Shown piece after piece: positions 46,469 through 55,453 of a stretch of DNA of 64,000 bases. The DNA is from Sulfuritalea sp. (lineage in GTDB: Bacteria > Pseudomonadota > Gammaproteobacteria > Burkholderiales > Rhodocyclaceae), in NCBI GenBank assembly GCA_023700805.1, contig JAMPYF010000003.1, positions 62,001-126,000 of the forward strand. The letters are read 5' to 3'. Every line of letters begins with the position of its first letter. Position 1 is the first letter of the stretch. The notes under the pieces are model-generated. The model searched no databases. It saw only the letters and a program-made list of their open reading frames with translations, and was not told where the DNA came from. The position numbers and the translations under genes were made by a program.

Positions 46469-47243
46469 CCGGGTCCAGGACATCCTGCGGGATGTCGGGG
46501 CGACCCTGCTGGCCATGCGCGCCAAGGGGCCCGTGGGCGGCACCTGGCACGCCACGCAGCTCAAGTCCGAGGCTGACCTGATTGCGGAGGCGATGATCAT
46601 GCGGGGTCTGCGGGCGCTGACGCCCGACATGCCCATCGTCAGCGAGGAGGACCTCGACTCCCATGCGGTGGATCGTCTTTCGCGCTATTGGCTGGTGGAC
46701 CCGATAGACGGTACGGCGAGCTTTTGCGACGGCTACTCGGGTTTCGTTACCCAATTGGCCCTGATGGATGGCGCCCGGCCGGTGCTGGGGGCGGTCTATG
46801 GTCCCGCCCTCGACCTCATGTACGTGGCGGAACGGGGAAGCGGGGCCAGCGCCAACGGCGCCCGGCTGGAGGTGGACTGGCGGAGCGGCGATGTCGTCCT
46901 CACCGACAACTACCCGGAGCCGCGGAGCATTGCCCGCCTGCTGGTTGAAAAACTGCCTTGCGCCGGCTACCTGGAGTCGGGCAGCATCGGCCTAAAGATC
47001 TGCCGCGTGGCGGACGGACAGGCCGACCTGTTCGTCAAGGATGTTACGGTTCGCGACTGGGATCTGGCGCCCGCCCATCTGATACTCGCGGAAGCGGGGG
47101 GCGTCCTGGTGGATCTGGGCGGCCGCGAGATCGACTACGGCGGCAGCCTGGAGCAGGGTGGCGGCCTGATCGCCGCGGCGTCCTCCACCCTGGCGACGCG
47201 CGTGACAAATTTTCTTGAGGGGGTGACGAACCATGCATCATGA
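46446..47243 (+). CDS. Inositol monophosphatase-family phosphatase (CysQ-like)
   Basis: The 265-aa protein has the Li-sensitive phosphatase motifs PIVSEEDLD, YWLVDPIDGTASFCDG (DPIDGT metal site) and VRDWDLAPAHLILAEAGG (WD metal site). Members of this family dephosphorylate inositol-1-phosphate, PAP or sugar phosphates. Here a sugar phosphate intermediate is plausible. The start is probably the TTG at 46446, inside the last 23 bases of the epimerase gene; no ATG or GTG gives a full-length N-terminus. Confidence 0.82.
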   Translation: MQTDKLIDRVQDILRDVGATLLAMRAKGPVGGTWHATQLKSEADLIAEAMIMRGLRALTPDMPIVSEEDLDSHAVDRLSRYWLVDPIDGTASFCDGYSGFVTQLALMDGARPVLGAVYGPALDLMYVAERGSGASANGARLEVDWRSGDVVLTDNYPEPRSIARLLVEKLPCAGYLESGSIGLKICRVADGQADLFVKDVTVRDWDLAPAHLILAEAGGVLVDLGGREIDYGGSLEQGGGLIAAASSTLATRVTNFLEGVTNHAS

Positions 47244-47937
47244 GGGCAACGTACTGGTGGTCGCCGCGCACCCCGACGACGAGGTCCTGGGCTGCGGCGG
47301 AACCATCGCGCGGCTGGCCGACGCCGGCCGCGCCGTGCATGTCCTGCTGCTCGCCGATGGCGAAAGTTCACGGGCCGCCGCCGACGGCTCCGGCCTAGCG
47401 CCGGGCTTCGTGGCGGTACGCAATGCGGCGGCAGAGCAGGCCTGCCGGATTCTCGGCTGCGCCTCGGTGGAAACCCTGGCCCTGCCCGATAACCGCCTCG
47501 ACGAACTGGTGCTGCTGGACGTGGTCAAGCAGGTCGAGCAACGCATCGCCCGCCATGCGCCGACCACGGTGCTGACCCATCACGGCGGCGACGTGAATAT
47601 CGACCACCGGGTGGCCCACGAGGCGGTCATCGTCGCCTGTCGCCCGACCCCCGGCCACGCCGTCAGGGAATTGCTGTTCTTCGAAGTGCCGTCGTCCACC
47701 GAGTGGCGTCCGCCGGCTTCCGGCAGCAGTTTCCTGCCCAATTACTTCGTGGACGTTTCCGCCGTGCTGGATCGTAAAATGGCGGCCTTGAATGCCTATG
47801 CAAGCGAGTTGCGCCCCTTTCCGCACCCACGGTCGCTGACAGCCGTCGAGGCCCTGGCCCGTTGGCGGGGTGCGACTGCCGGAGTCGCCGCCGCGGAAGC
47901 CTTCATGCTGGGCAGGAAGATCGTCACGACCGGCTAA
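47233..47937 (+). CDS. PIG-L/LmbE-family zinc deacetylase
   Basis: The 234-aa protein has the zinc/catalytic motif VVAAHPDDEVLGCGG near the N-terminus and the second metal motif THHGGDVNIDHR around residue 117. These enzymes remove N-acetyl groups from GlcNAc-containing or related amino sugars. In this locus it could deacetylate an amino sugar or nonulosonate before re-acylation by the formyl-, GNAT- or ATP-grasp enzymes. It overlaps the IMPase-like gene by 11 bases. Confidence 0.88.
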   Translation: MHHEGNVLVVAAHPDDEVLGCGGTIARLADAGRAVHVLLLADGESSRAAADGSGLAPGFVAVRNAAAEQACRILGCASVETLALPDNRLDELVLLDVVKQVEQRIARHAPTTVLTHHGGDVNIDHRVAHEAVIVACRPTPGHAVRELLFFEVPSSTEWRPPASGSSFLPNYFVDVSAVLDRKMAALNAYASELRPFPHPRSLTAVEALARWRGATAGVAAAEAFMLGRKIVTTG

Positions 47938-47996
47938 TCCGCCGGCCGCGTCGCCGACATCCCTGGCCTTTCCCAATCCGGACCGATACCGAGCTC

Positions 47997-49172
47997 ATGA
48001 ACCCTACATTTTCCCGCGTCGCCCACTGCCGTGTCTGCAATTCAAAGCGCGTCCTCGATCTGGGGGTCAGGCGCAATTACTACCTGGCGAACCTCGACCA
48101 GACCGTTCCCGTGTCCTACGCGATATGCCAGGATTGTCACTTCATCTTCCAAGGCGAGTATGTCGGCGACGAGTACCTGAATCATTACTATCGTCAGAGT
48201 CCCATGCTGCGACGGAAGGAAGCAACAGCCTTCGAGAAGGACCAGAACGAACGGCAGTGCGAATTCCTGGCGCGGCACGTCGCCCTGAAAGACCACAAGG
48301 TGCTGGAGATCGGGGCTCACGCCGGCGCCTTCCTCTGCCATCTGTACCAGCGCTTCGGCTGCACCGCCTATTTCGAGGAGCTGAGCGATGAGGCGCGCGC
48401 CGTTCTGGCCTCCCAGGAGGGCCTGCACGACTTCCGCGCCCTCGAAGACGAGAAGAAGGTCGATGTGGTGATCCTGCGGCATGTGCTCGAGCACATCTTC
48501 GATCTCGAATCCTTCCTCAATTACGTGCGCTCGATCCTGGCGGACGGCGGCAGCCTGTTCATCGAGGTGCCGGACTGGACCCATTTCGATGCCCACACCG
48601 ATCCCTTCATCTTCGAGCACCTGAACCAGTTCAACACCGCCGGGCTGGTGCATCTGCTGCGGCGCACCGGCTGGCAGACCGAGGCGCTGGAGAAGAGCAT
48701 CCACCCCGACGATCCGGCCACGCCGAACCGGGTCCAGCGCATCGTGGCGCGGCCGACCAGCCTGCCCCCGCCGGGCGATGCCGCCATCGCGGACAGCTTC
48801 CGCGCCTTCGCCGCGGTCCAGTACGACGGCTGGAAAACCGCCATCAACAATTTGCTGGCCGGCGAGGCCGCAGGCAAGTCCATCGCACTGTATCCGGCCA
48901 GCCATCTGACCTTCGAGGCGCTCACCGAATCCAGGCTCGGCCAGGCGAAGGTTTTGGGCATGTTCGATATCGACGCCAAGAAGCAGGGCCGCGAAATCCT
49001 CGGTCTCAAGGTGTATCCGCCGGAGGAGCTCAAGGTCCAGCAGCCGGACTTCATCCTGATTTTCACCATGGGCTACGAACGCGAGATTCGCGAGTCCTTC
49101 GCGGCGCTGGGCCTCACCAGCCGCGTGATCTCCATCACCGAGCTGGTGAGCAACAGTTGGGGTTCCGCCTAG
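47997..49172 (+). CDS. Sugar methyltransferase with N-terminal zinc site
   Basis: The 391-aa protein has an N-terminal putative zinc-binding domain (HCRVCNSK ... ICQDCHF), a SAM-binding domain with VLEIGAHAGAFLCHLY and VILRHVLEHIFDLESFLNYV, and a C-terminal domain (IALYPASHLTFEAL ... FDIDAKKQGREILGLKVYPPEEL). This three-part layout is that of sugar C-methyltransferases of the NovU/TylCIII/TcaB9 type. That would give a C-methyl-branched sugar. I chose the ATG at 47997, where the Cys-rich domain begins. Confidence 0.85.
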   Translation: MNPTFSRVAHCRVCNSKRVLDLGVRRNYYLANLDQTVPVSYAICQDCHFIFQGEYVGDEYLNHYYRQSPMLRRKEATAFEKDQNERQCEFLARHVALKDHKVLEIGAHAGAFLCHLYQRFGCTAYFEELSDEARAVLASQEGLHDFRALEDEKKVDVVILRHVLEHIFDLESFLNYVRSILADGGSLFIEVPDWTHFDAHTDPFIFEHLNQFNTAGLVHLLRRTGWQTEALEKSIHPDDPATPNRVQRIVARPTSLPPPGDAAIADSFRAFAAVQYDGWKTAINNLLAGEAAGKSIALYPASHLTFEALTESRLGQAKVLGMFDIDAKKQGREILGLKVYPPEELKVQQPDFILIFTMGYEREIRESFAALGLTSRVISITELVSNSWGSA

Positions 49173-49190
49173 CCAGCGGCGGGCAGAGTC

Positions 49191-50153
49191 ATGAAATCGG
49201 TATTGCTGATCGGTCTGGGCAACGTCGCGGTGGGGTACGACGCTGCCGATGCGTCGTCGGCCAAGGTCTTGTCCCACGCCCGGGCCTTTTCGCGCCATCC
49301 GGCCTTCCGTCTGGCCGGCGGGGTCGATCCGGATGCCGGATGCCGCCGCCGCTTCGAGACCGGCTACGGCGTGCCAAGCTACACCGACATCGACACGGCC
49401 ATGCGCGAGCTATCGCCCGACGTGGTGGTGGTGGCGACGCCAACCGCCCTGCACCTGCAAACGGTGACGGCGGTGCTGGCCGCCGGACGGCCGCAGGCCA
49501 TGCTGTGCGAGAAGCCGCTGGCCTATGATCTGGCCGAGGCGCGGCAGATTGTCGCCGCCTGCGCGCGGCAAAACTGTGCCCTGTTCGTGAACTTTTTCCG
49601 CCAGGCCGAACCGGGCGTGGCGGAAATCCGCGCGCGCCTTGCCGACGGCCGCATCGGCCGCCCGCTCAAGGGCGTCGTCTGGTATTCGAAGGGCATGTTC
49701 AACAGCGGCGTGCATTTCCTCAGCCTGTTGCAGAACCTGCTGGGCGAGGTCAGGGAGGTCCGGCTGATCGACGCCGGGCGCCTGTGGCACGGCACCGATC
49801 CGGAGCCGGACGTGAATATCGCCTTCGCCGCCGGCCGGGTGGTTTTCCTCGCCGCCCGCGAAGAGGATTTCTTCCACAATGCCGTCGAACTGATCGCGCC
49901 CAACGGCCGCCTGCGCTATGAGGCGGGTGGCGCGCGCATCGTCTGGCAGGGCGTCGAGGAGGATGCGAGATTCAAGGGCTACACGCGCCTGTGCGAAGCC
50001 GGTGAGACCATTGCTGCCGATTTTGATCGCATTCAGTGGTATGTCGCGGACCAGTTGGCCGCGGCCATAGAAGGTCGGGCGGCGCAGCTATGCTCCGGAA
50101 CGGAGGCGCTGCGCACCCAGGAAGTGTTGGCCATCATCAAGGAGAAGTCATGA
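49191..50153 (+). CDS. Gfo/Idh/MocA-family oxidoreductase
   Basis: The 320-aa NAD(P)-dependent dehydrogenase has the N-terminal VLLIGLGNVAVGYD, the middle motif MLCEKPLAYDLAEARQIV (the conserved EKP Lys) and a C-terminal substrate domain with SGVHFLSLLQNLLGEV. In amino-sugar pathways such enzymes oxidise C3 of UDP-sugars to make 3-keto substrates for DegT aminotransferases. The overlapping DegT gene downstream (ATGA) supports that pairing. The substrate is unknown. Confidence 0.88.
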   Translation: MKSVLLIGLGNVAVGYDAADASSAKVLSHARAFSRHPAFRLAGGVDPDAGCRRRFETGYGVPSYTDIDTAMRELSPDVVVVATPTALHLQTVTAVLAAGRPQAMLCEKPLAYDLAEARQIVAACARQNCALFVNFFRQAEPGVAEIRARLADGRIGRPLKGVVWYSKGMFNSGVHFLSLLQNLLGEVREVRLIDAGRLWHGTDPEPDVNIAFAAGRVVFLAAREEDFFHNAVELIAPNGRLRYEAGGARIVWQGVEEDARFKGYTRLCEAGETIAADFDRIQWYVADQLAAAIEGRAAQLCSGTEALRTQEVLAIIKEKS

Positions 50154-51439
50154 CAGTTCGCAAATCCGACACCCTGGCGTTGTTGGGCGGCCGCAAGAGC
50201 ATCGAGGCGCCGTTCCAGCTCTACAACTCCATTGGCGCCGAGGAAGTGGCCGCGGCCAAGGCCGTGGTCGAGAGCGGCGTGCTTTCGAAATTCCTCGGCC
50301 GCTGGGGCTCGGACTTCCTCGGCGGTCCCAAGGTCAAGGAATTCGAGCGCGACTGCGAGGCGTATTTCGGCGTCAAGCACGCTATTACCGTCAACTCCTG
50401 GACCTCCGGCCTGATCGCGGCAGTCGGTGCGCTCGGCGTCGAGCCGGGCGACGAGATCATCGTCACTCCCTGGACCATGTGCGCCAGCGCGACGGCGATC
50501 ATGCACTGGAACGCGATTCCGGTCTTTGCCGACATCGATCCGGAAACCTTCTGCCTCGATCCGAAATCCATCGAGGCCAACATCACCCCCTACACCAAGG
50601 CGATCATGTCGGTGGATATCGGCGGCCATTCGGCGGACATCGACGCCATCAACGCCATCGCCCGCAAGCACAAGCTGAAGGTGATTTCGGATACGGCCCA
50701 GGCCCCCGGTGCCCTCTATCACGGCAAGTACGCCGGCACGCTGACCGACATCGGCGGCTACAGCCTGAACTACCACAAGCACATCCACACCGGCGAAGGC
50801 GGGATACTCGTCACCAACGACGATGCCCTGGCGGATCGCATGCGGCTGATCCGCAACCATGCCGAGGCGGCCGTCGGCGACATGGGACTGGCGGACATCT
50901 CGAACATGATCGGCCACAATTTCCGCCTCGGCGAAATCGAGTGCGCCATCGGCATCGAACAATTGAAGAAACTGGCTGGCTTCGTGGACTCTCGCCAGCG
51001 CGCGGCGGCGCGGCTCAGCGAAGGCCTGAAGGGGCTCGCCGGGCTGCGCACGCCCGTGGTCAAACCGGACTGCACCCATTCCTACTACATGTACTTCATG
51101 GTGGTGGACGACGCCGTGACGGGCGTTTCCCGCAACAGGATTTTCGAGGCCCTGGTGGCCGACGGCGTGCCCGGATTGTCGACAACCTTCGCCAACGTCC
51201 ATCTGCTGCCCATGTACCAGCGCAAGATCGCCTACGGCTCGCGGGGCTTCCCATGGACCTCAGACATCTGCCGCCGCGAGGTGAGCTACGCCAAGGGCAT
51301 CTGCCCGGTGGCCGAGGGCCTGCACGACCGCTCCTACATCGGCTTCCAGATGTGCATGCACCAGATGTCTGATGCCGAGATCGACCTGATGGTCGAGGCC
51401 TTCCAGAAGGTCTGGGCCAACCTGGACGCGCTGCGCTAG
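50150..51439 (+). CDS. DegT/DnrJ/EryC1 sugar aminotransferase
   Basis: The 429-aa PLP enzyme has WTSGLIAAVGALGVEPGDEIIV, the PLP site VISDTAQAPGALYHGK and the active Lys in YSLNYHKHIHTGEGG, then GHNFRLGEIECAIGIEQLKKL. It transaminates a keto sugar, probably that produced by the adjacent oxidoreductase. I chose the ATG at 50150, which overlaps the preceding stop. It is clearly distinct from PseC upstream, so it serves another sugar. Confidence 0.9.
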   Translation: MTVRKSDTLALLGGRKSIEAPFQLYNSIGAEEVAAAKAVVESGVLSKFLGRWGSDFLGGPKVKEFERDCEAYFGVKHAITVNSWTSGLIAAVGALGVEPGDEIIVTPWTMCASATAIMHWNAIPVFADIDPETFCLDPKSIEANITPYTKAIMSVDIGGHSADIDAINAIARKHKLKVISDTAQAPGALYHGKYAGTLTDIGGYSLNYHKHIHTGEGGILVTNDDALADRMRLIRNHAEAAVGDMGLADISNMIGHNFRLGEIECAIGIEQLKKLAGFVDSRQRAAARLSEGLKGLAGLRTPVVKPDCTHSYYMYFMVVDDAVTGVSRNRIFEALVADGVPGLSTTFANVHLLPMYQRKIAYGSRGFPWTSDICRREVSYAKGICPVAEGLHDRSYIGFQMCMHQMSDAEIDLMVEAFQKVWANLDALR

Positions 51440-51453
51440 GCATCCGGGGCGTC

Positions 51454-51993
51454 ATGGCGATGGAAGAGGCCCTGCTGTCGCTGGCTGGAAAGCAAACGCT
51501 GCTGGAGCCTTTCACGGCGGCGGACATTTCAGACCAGTACCTTGGCTGGCTGGGGGATCCGGAGGTGGTGCGCTTCAGCAACCAGCGCTTTCGGGTGCAT
51601 ACGCGGGAGAGCTCCCTGGCATATCTTGGCTCCTTCGCCGGATCGGGCAATCTGTTCCTGGGCATACGCCTGGCCAAGGACCGGCGTCTGGTCGGCACCA
51701 TCACGGCCTACCGCTCGCTACCGCATCAAACCGCCGACATGGGGATTCTGGTCGGGGACCGGACCTGCTGGGGCAGGGGCATCGGCCTTGATGCCTGGAG
51801 CAGACTGATGGATTACCTGCTGAATGTCTGCCATCTGCGCAAGGTGACCGGCGGCACCCTGCGTTGCAATGTCGGCATGGTCCGCATCATGGAGCGGTCC
51901 GGCATGCTTCTGGAGGCCGTCCGGGCGCAGCAGGAGCTGGTCGACCAGGTGCCCCAGGATGCGCTCTACTATGCAAAATTCCGTGCCGCGTGA
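51454..51993 (+). CDS. GNAT-family N-acetyltransferase (PseH/RimJ-like)
   Basis: The 179-aa GNAT protein has the N-terminal LLEPFTAADISDQYLGWLGDPEVVRFSNQRF and the acetyl-CoA-binding strand-loop MGILVGDRTCWGRGIGLDAW (R/Q-x2-G-x-G as GRGIG). A C-terminal VGMVRIMERSGM follows. It would acetylate an amino sugar made by the DegT enzyme or serve as the pathway's missing PseH/LegH. It follows the DegT gene by 14 bases and overlaps the next gene by 23. Confidence 0.85.
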   Translation: MAMEEALLSLAGKQTLLEPFTAADISDQYLGWLGDPEVVRFSNQRFRVHTRESSLAYLGSFAGSGNLFLGIRLAKDRRLVGTITAYRSLPHQTADMGILVGDRTCWGRGIGLDAWSRLMDYLLNVCHLRKVTGGTLRCNVGMVRIMERSGMLLEAVRAQQELVDQVPQDALYYAKFRAA

Positions 51994-52900
51994 ACTTGTG
52001 TCGCCGCTGGTCGTGGCGGCCCATGATGCCGGTGCCGCCAACCTCATCATCGGCTGGTTGCGCGGGCGCCGCGCCCTCGAGGTACGCGCCTGCCTCTCGG
52101 GACCGGCGGCCGGACTGTGGACCTCTGCCTTCGGCGACGCCGGGACCATGTCTCTGCCAGATGCCATGCGGGGCGCGGCGACCCTGCTCAGCGGCACCAG
52201 CTACGCCAGCACCCTGGAACATCAGGCCCGCGGGATGGCGAAAGAGCAGGGCGTTTACAGCATCGGGGTCGTCGACCACTGGGTGAACTATCCCGGCCGC
52301 TTTGTCCGCGAGGGAATCCAGGTGCTGCCAGACGAGATATGGGTCGCCGACGAGGACGCACATGCCATCGCCGTCGCCAGTTTCCCCGGGGTGTTCATCC
52401 GGCAGCAGCCGAATCTCTATCTGGCCGACCTTGTGTCCCAGGTCCGGGCCGCGGATACCGCCCCGCGCCAGCCGGGGTGTCGGCGGGTGCTGTATGCCCT
52501 AGAGCCGATACGCCACGCATGGACAGAGGGTGGGGATGCTGGGGAGTTCCAGACGCTGGATTACTTTATTCGGCATGGCGAGCTTCTTGGCCTCGATGCC
52601 AGTGCGGAAATCCGCCTGCGCCCCCACCCGTCGGACCCGGCCGGGAAGTACGACGCCTGGATGGCACGCCATGCCGGCTGGAACCTGCGCCTCGACCCCA
52701 ATGCCAGCCTGGCGGAATCGCTGGCCTGGGCAGATACGGTCGTCGGTTGCGAAACCTACGTGCTAGTGGTCGCTCTCGCCAGCAACCGGCGGGTCGTTTC
52801 CACCCTGCCGCCCCATGCCCCCCGGTGCCGGCTGCCAATGAAGGGCATAATCCACCTCCGTGATATTCCAGCGCTTAATTTTCCAAGCTCAGCTTCATGA
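51971..52900 (+). CDS. GT-B-like protein of surface-glycan locus
   Basis: The 309-aa protein is of uncertain function. It opens with VVAAHDAGAANLIIGWLRGR, resembling the first Rossmann half of a GT-B fold. It contains RLRPHPSDPAGKYDAW and ends with ADTVVGCETYVLVVALASNRRVVSTLP, matching the PHP... and S/G-x-E-T donor-site pattern of nonulosonate or CDP-glycerol-type transferases. It could be a nonulosonate transferase. The start at 51971 overlaps the GNAT gene; the following amidotransferase overlaps its stop. Confidence 0.65.
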   Translation: MQNSVPRELVSPLVVAAHDAGAANLIIGWLRGRRALEVRACLSGPAAGLWTSAFGDAGTMSLPDAMRGAATLLSGTSYASTLEHQARGMAKEQGVYSIGVVDHWVNYPGRFVREGIQVLPDEIWVADEDAHAIAVASFPGVFIRQQPNLYLADLVSQVRAADTAPRQPGCRRVLYALEPIRHAWTEGGDAGEFQTLDYFIRHGELLGLDASAEIRLRPHPSDPAGKYDAWMARHAGWNLRLDPNASLAESLAWADTVVGCETYVLVVALASNRRVVSTLPPHAPRCRLPMKGIIHLRDIPALNFPSSAS

Positions 52901-54027
52901 AATACTGCAAAGTCTGCCTCCAGCCGGATACCCGCCCCAACACCTACTTCAGTGAAGAAGGTGTCTGTCCCGCCTGTTGCTACCACAAGGAACTGCAACA
53001 TGTAGACTGGGAAGAGCGGTTCCATATCCTCGAGGATCTGCTCGAGCAATACCCCCGTCGTCCCGGGCAATACTTCGACTGCATCATTGGCGTCAGCGGC
53101 GGCAAGGACAGCACGCGGCAGGCCCTTTGGGCACGCGACAAGCTCGGTCTGCGGCCGCTCCTGGTTTGCCTCTCTTATCCGCCGCAGCAGGTCACCCAGC
53201 GCGGCGTGGAAAACATTTCGAACCTGATCGAGCTCGGCTTTGACACCCTGGTGGTCGGTCCCGAACCGGAGACCTGGCGCAAGATTCTGCGCGAGGGCTT
53301 TCTGCGTTTCACCAACTGGGCGAGGGCCACCGAACAGGCCATTATCGGCTCGGCTCCGCAGGCGGCCATCCGCTACAAGATTCCGCTGATCCTGTGGGGG
53401 GAGAACCCCGGCCTGCAACTCGGCGACATGAAGACCGTCGGCCGTACCGGCTATGACGGCAACAACCTCCGCTTCATGAACACCGTTTCCGGTGGCAACC
53501 TGCAGTGGCTCTTTGATGCCGGCTTCACGCCGCAGAATCTGATCAGCTTCCGCTATCCGACAACCAAGGAATTCGATTCCATCAACATCCAGATCGTCTA
53601 TCTCGGCTGGTTCTGGAACGACTGGTCGCTGATCAACAATGGCATGTACTCGGTGTCGAACGGCCTGCAGATCCGCGAGGAATCCGTGATTGAAACCGGT
53701 GACCTGACCCGCGTCTCCTCCCTGGACGAGGACTGGGTCACCCTGAACCAGATGATCAAGTACTACAAATTCGGCTTCGGTCGGGTCACCGATCATGTCA
53801 ACGAAGCGGTGCGCGAAGGCCTGATGAGCCGCGAGCATGGCATCCGGCTGATCGAGGAATACGACGGCTCCTGCGCGCCATCCTATATCGAGAATTTCTG
53901 CGACTTCATTGGCATCACGGTGGATGAATTCTGGATACACGTCCGGGCCTCGGTGAACCGCGATCTGTTCGATGTCCGCGCCGACGGCTGCATCGAGCGC
54001 CGCTTCAAGGTGGGAGAAGGACTGTGA
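52897..54027 (+). CDS. N-acetyl sugar amidotransferase (WbpG/PseA-like)
   Basis: The 376-aa protein has the family's zinc-like Cys pairs (YCKVCLQPDTRPN ... GVCPACCYH) and an intact ATP pyrophosphatase PP-loop GVSGGKDSTRQAL. It also has LILWGENPGLQLG and GFGRVTDHVNEAVREG. Such enzymes use ammonia to turn an acetamido into an acetamidino group on nonulosonates or ManNAc3NAcA. The adjacent hisH/hisF-like genes supply the ammonia, as in the WbpG-HisH2-HisF2 system. It overlaps hisH by four bases. Confidence 0.92.
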   Translation: MKYCKVCLQPDTRPNTYFSEEGVCPACCYHKELQHVDWEERFHILEDLLEQYPRRPGQYFDCIIGVSGGKDSTRQALWARDKLGLRPLLVCLSYPPQQVTQRGVENISNLIELGFDTLVVGPEPETWRKILREGFLRFTNWARATEQAIIGSAPQAAIRYKIPLILWGENPGLQLGDMKTVGRTGYDGNNLRFMNTVSGGNLQWLFDAGFTPQNLISFRYPTTKEFDSINIQIVYLGWFWNDWSLINNGMYSVSNGLQIREESVIETGDLTRVSSLDEDWVTLNQMIKYYKFGFGRVTDHVNEAVREGLMSREHGIRLIEEYDGSCAPSYIENFCDFIGITVDEFWIHVRASVNRDLFDVRADGCIERRFKVGEGL

Positions 54028-54638
54028 CCAAGCTGACGGTTGGAATCGTCGATTACGGCGTGGGCAATCACAACTCAGTGCATCACACGCTCAATTTTCT
54101 TGGCCTACGCTGCCGCGTCAGCGACGACCACACTATCCTGAAAGCCTGCGACCTCCTGCTGTTGCCGGGAGTCGGGGCCTTTCGCCCGGCCATGCAGGCA
54201 CTCGAGGGAAAAGGGCTCGACAGGTTTCTCGGCGAACAGGTCGCGCGGCAAAAACCGGTTCTGGGCATCTGCCTGGGCATGCAATTGCTGGGCAAGTCAT
54301 CCTCCGAAAACGGACGTACCACCGGGCTTGGATTCATCCCTGGCGATGTGGTGCCGCTGGGCATTGGCCGCTGGCATATCGGTTGGAACTCGACGACCTT
54401 GCAGAAAGCCGATCCCTTGTTCGAGGTGGCGCACAACCAGGATTTCTATTTCAACCACTCCTACGCCTATCAGTCGTTGGAAGACTTCGTGGTTTGTACG
54501 ACGACCTTCGGCGAGACACAATTCGCCTCGGTCGTGCGGGCAGGCAAGGTGGCCGGCATGCAGTTCCACCCGGAAAAGAGCCAGCGCGCCGGCCATGTCC
54601 TGTTGCAGTCGGTGGTAGAGGGGCTGTGCAATGCTTAA
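54024..54638 (+). CDS. hisH: HisH-like glutamine amidotransferase of amidination module
   Basis: The 204-aa class I glutaminase has the nucleophile Cys in LGICLGMQLLG and the His-x-Glu pair in MQFHPEKS, so the catalytic triad is complete. It would release ammonia from glutamine and channel it through the HisF-like partner to the amidotransferase. The genomic context (no other his genes, flanked by two amidotransferase-family genes) shows a glycan role rather than histidine synthesis. It has a GTG start at 54024 overlapping the preceding stop. Confidence 0.92.
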   Translation: MTKLTVGIVDYGVGNHNSVHHTLNFLGLRCRVSDDHTILKACDLLLLPGVGAFRPAMQALEGKGLDRFLGEQVARQKPVLGICLGMQLLGKSSSENGRTTGLGFIPGDVVPLGIGRWHIGWNSTTLQKADPLFEVAHNQDFYFNHSYAYQSLEDFVVCTTTFGETQFASVVRAGKVAGMQFHPEKSQRAGHVLLQSVVEGLCNA

Positions 54639-55410
54639 GAAGCGCCTTGTTGGAGTCATCACCGTCAAGAACGGTTGGGCCGTTCAGTCCTTCGGTTACC
54701 AGCGCTACCTTCCCATCGGTCGTCCCGAGGTTCTGGCGGAGAATCTGGATCGCTGGGGCGCCGATGAAATTCTCGTCGTGGCTCTCGACAGGAGTCGGCG
54801 CAAGCTCGGGCCGGACCTGGCACTGCTTGGAAAGCTGGGACAGCTTGCGCTTTCCACCCCCCTCACGTACGGCGGTGGAATTCGCAATGCGGCAGATGCG
54901 TCCGCTGCCATCCACTGCGGCGCCGAGCGTGTATGCGTTGATGCAATACTTCACGGCGACGCGCAGTTCGTTTCCGAAATATCCGCGCATATCGGTTCCC
55001 AGGCCCTAGTAGCAGCGCTACCCCTCCACCTGGAGGCCGGCGGCTTGCAATGGTTTGATTACCTGTCCGGTCAGTCGCAAGCGCCGGATGCCGGTTTATC
55101 CCGTTTGTTCGAGCAGCGACTGGTCTCGGAGGCGTTGGTTATCGACTGGAAAAACGAGGGGCGACGCAACAGCTTCGATGCGGCTCTGCTCGACAATTTT
55201 CCCGTCCCCGAGGTCCCCTTGATTGCCTTCGGCGGACTTAGCGAACCAACCCAGCTTCAGCACGTCCTGTCCCATCCGCGCGTGGTCGCAGCAGGGGTTG
55301 GAAACTTTCTGAATTACACGGAGCACGCCATCCAACAACTCAAGCAGGAGTTGGATGACATGGCAGTTCTGCGCCCTCGCAGCTACCAGACATCCGCAAC
55401 TTCCTTCTAA
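54631..55410 (+). CDS. hisF: HisF-like ammonia-channel partner
   Basis: The 259-aa TIM-barrel protein is related to imidazole glycerol phosphate synthase HisF. The N-terminal motif reads VGVITVKNG where true HisF has CLDVKDG, so the catalytic Asp (Asp11) is replaced by Thr. A second phosphate-site motif, PLTYGGGIRNAADA, is kept. It therefore probably works only as the ammonia-conducting partner of HisH, as in the WbpI-type HisF2 of amidination modules. It overlaps hisH by eight bases. Confidence 0.9.
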   Translation: MLKKRLVGVITVKNGWAVQSFGYQRYLPIGRPEVLAENLDRWGADEILVVALDRSRRKLGPDLALLGKLGQLALSTPLTYGGGIRNAADASAAIHCGAERVCVDAILHGDAQFVSEISAHIGSQALVAALPLHLEAGGLQWFDYLSGQSQAPDAGLSRLFEQRLVSEALVIDWKNEGRRNSFDAALLDNFPVPEVPLIAFGGLSEPTQLQHVLSHPRVVAAGVGNFLNYTEHAIQQLKQELDDMAVLRPRSYQTSATSF

Positions 55411-55453
55411 TCAAGGCAATTGTCCGTCGCGCTCAAAGTCTCGCTTACACACA

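Noticed and set aside
54024..55410. hisH and hisF as histidine biosynthesis genes
   Set aside because: They lie inside an amidotransferase module, no other his genes are near, and the HisF-like protein lacks the catalytic Asp.
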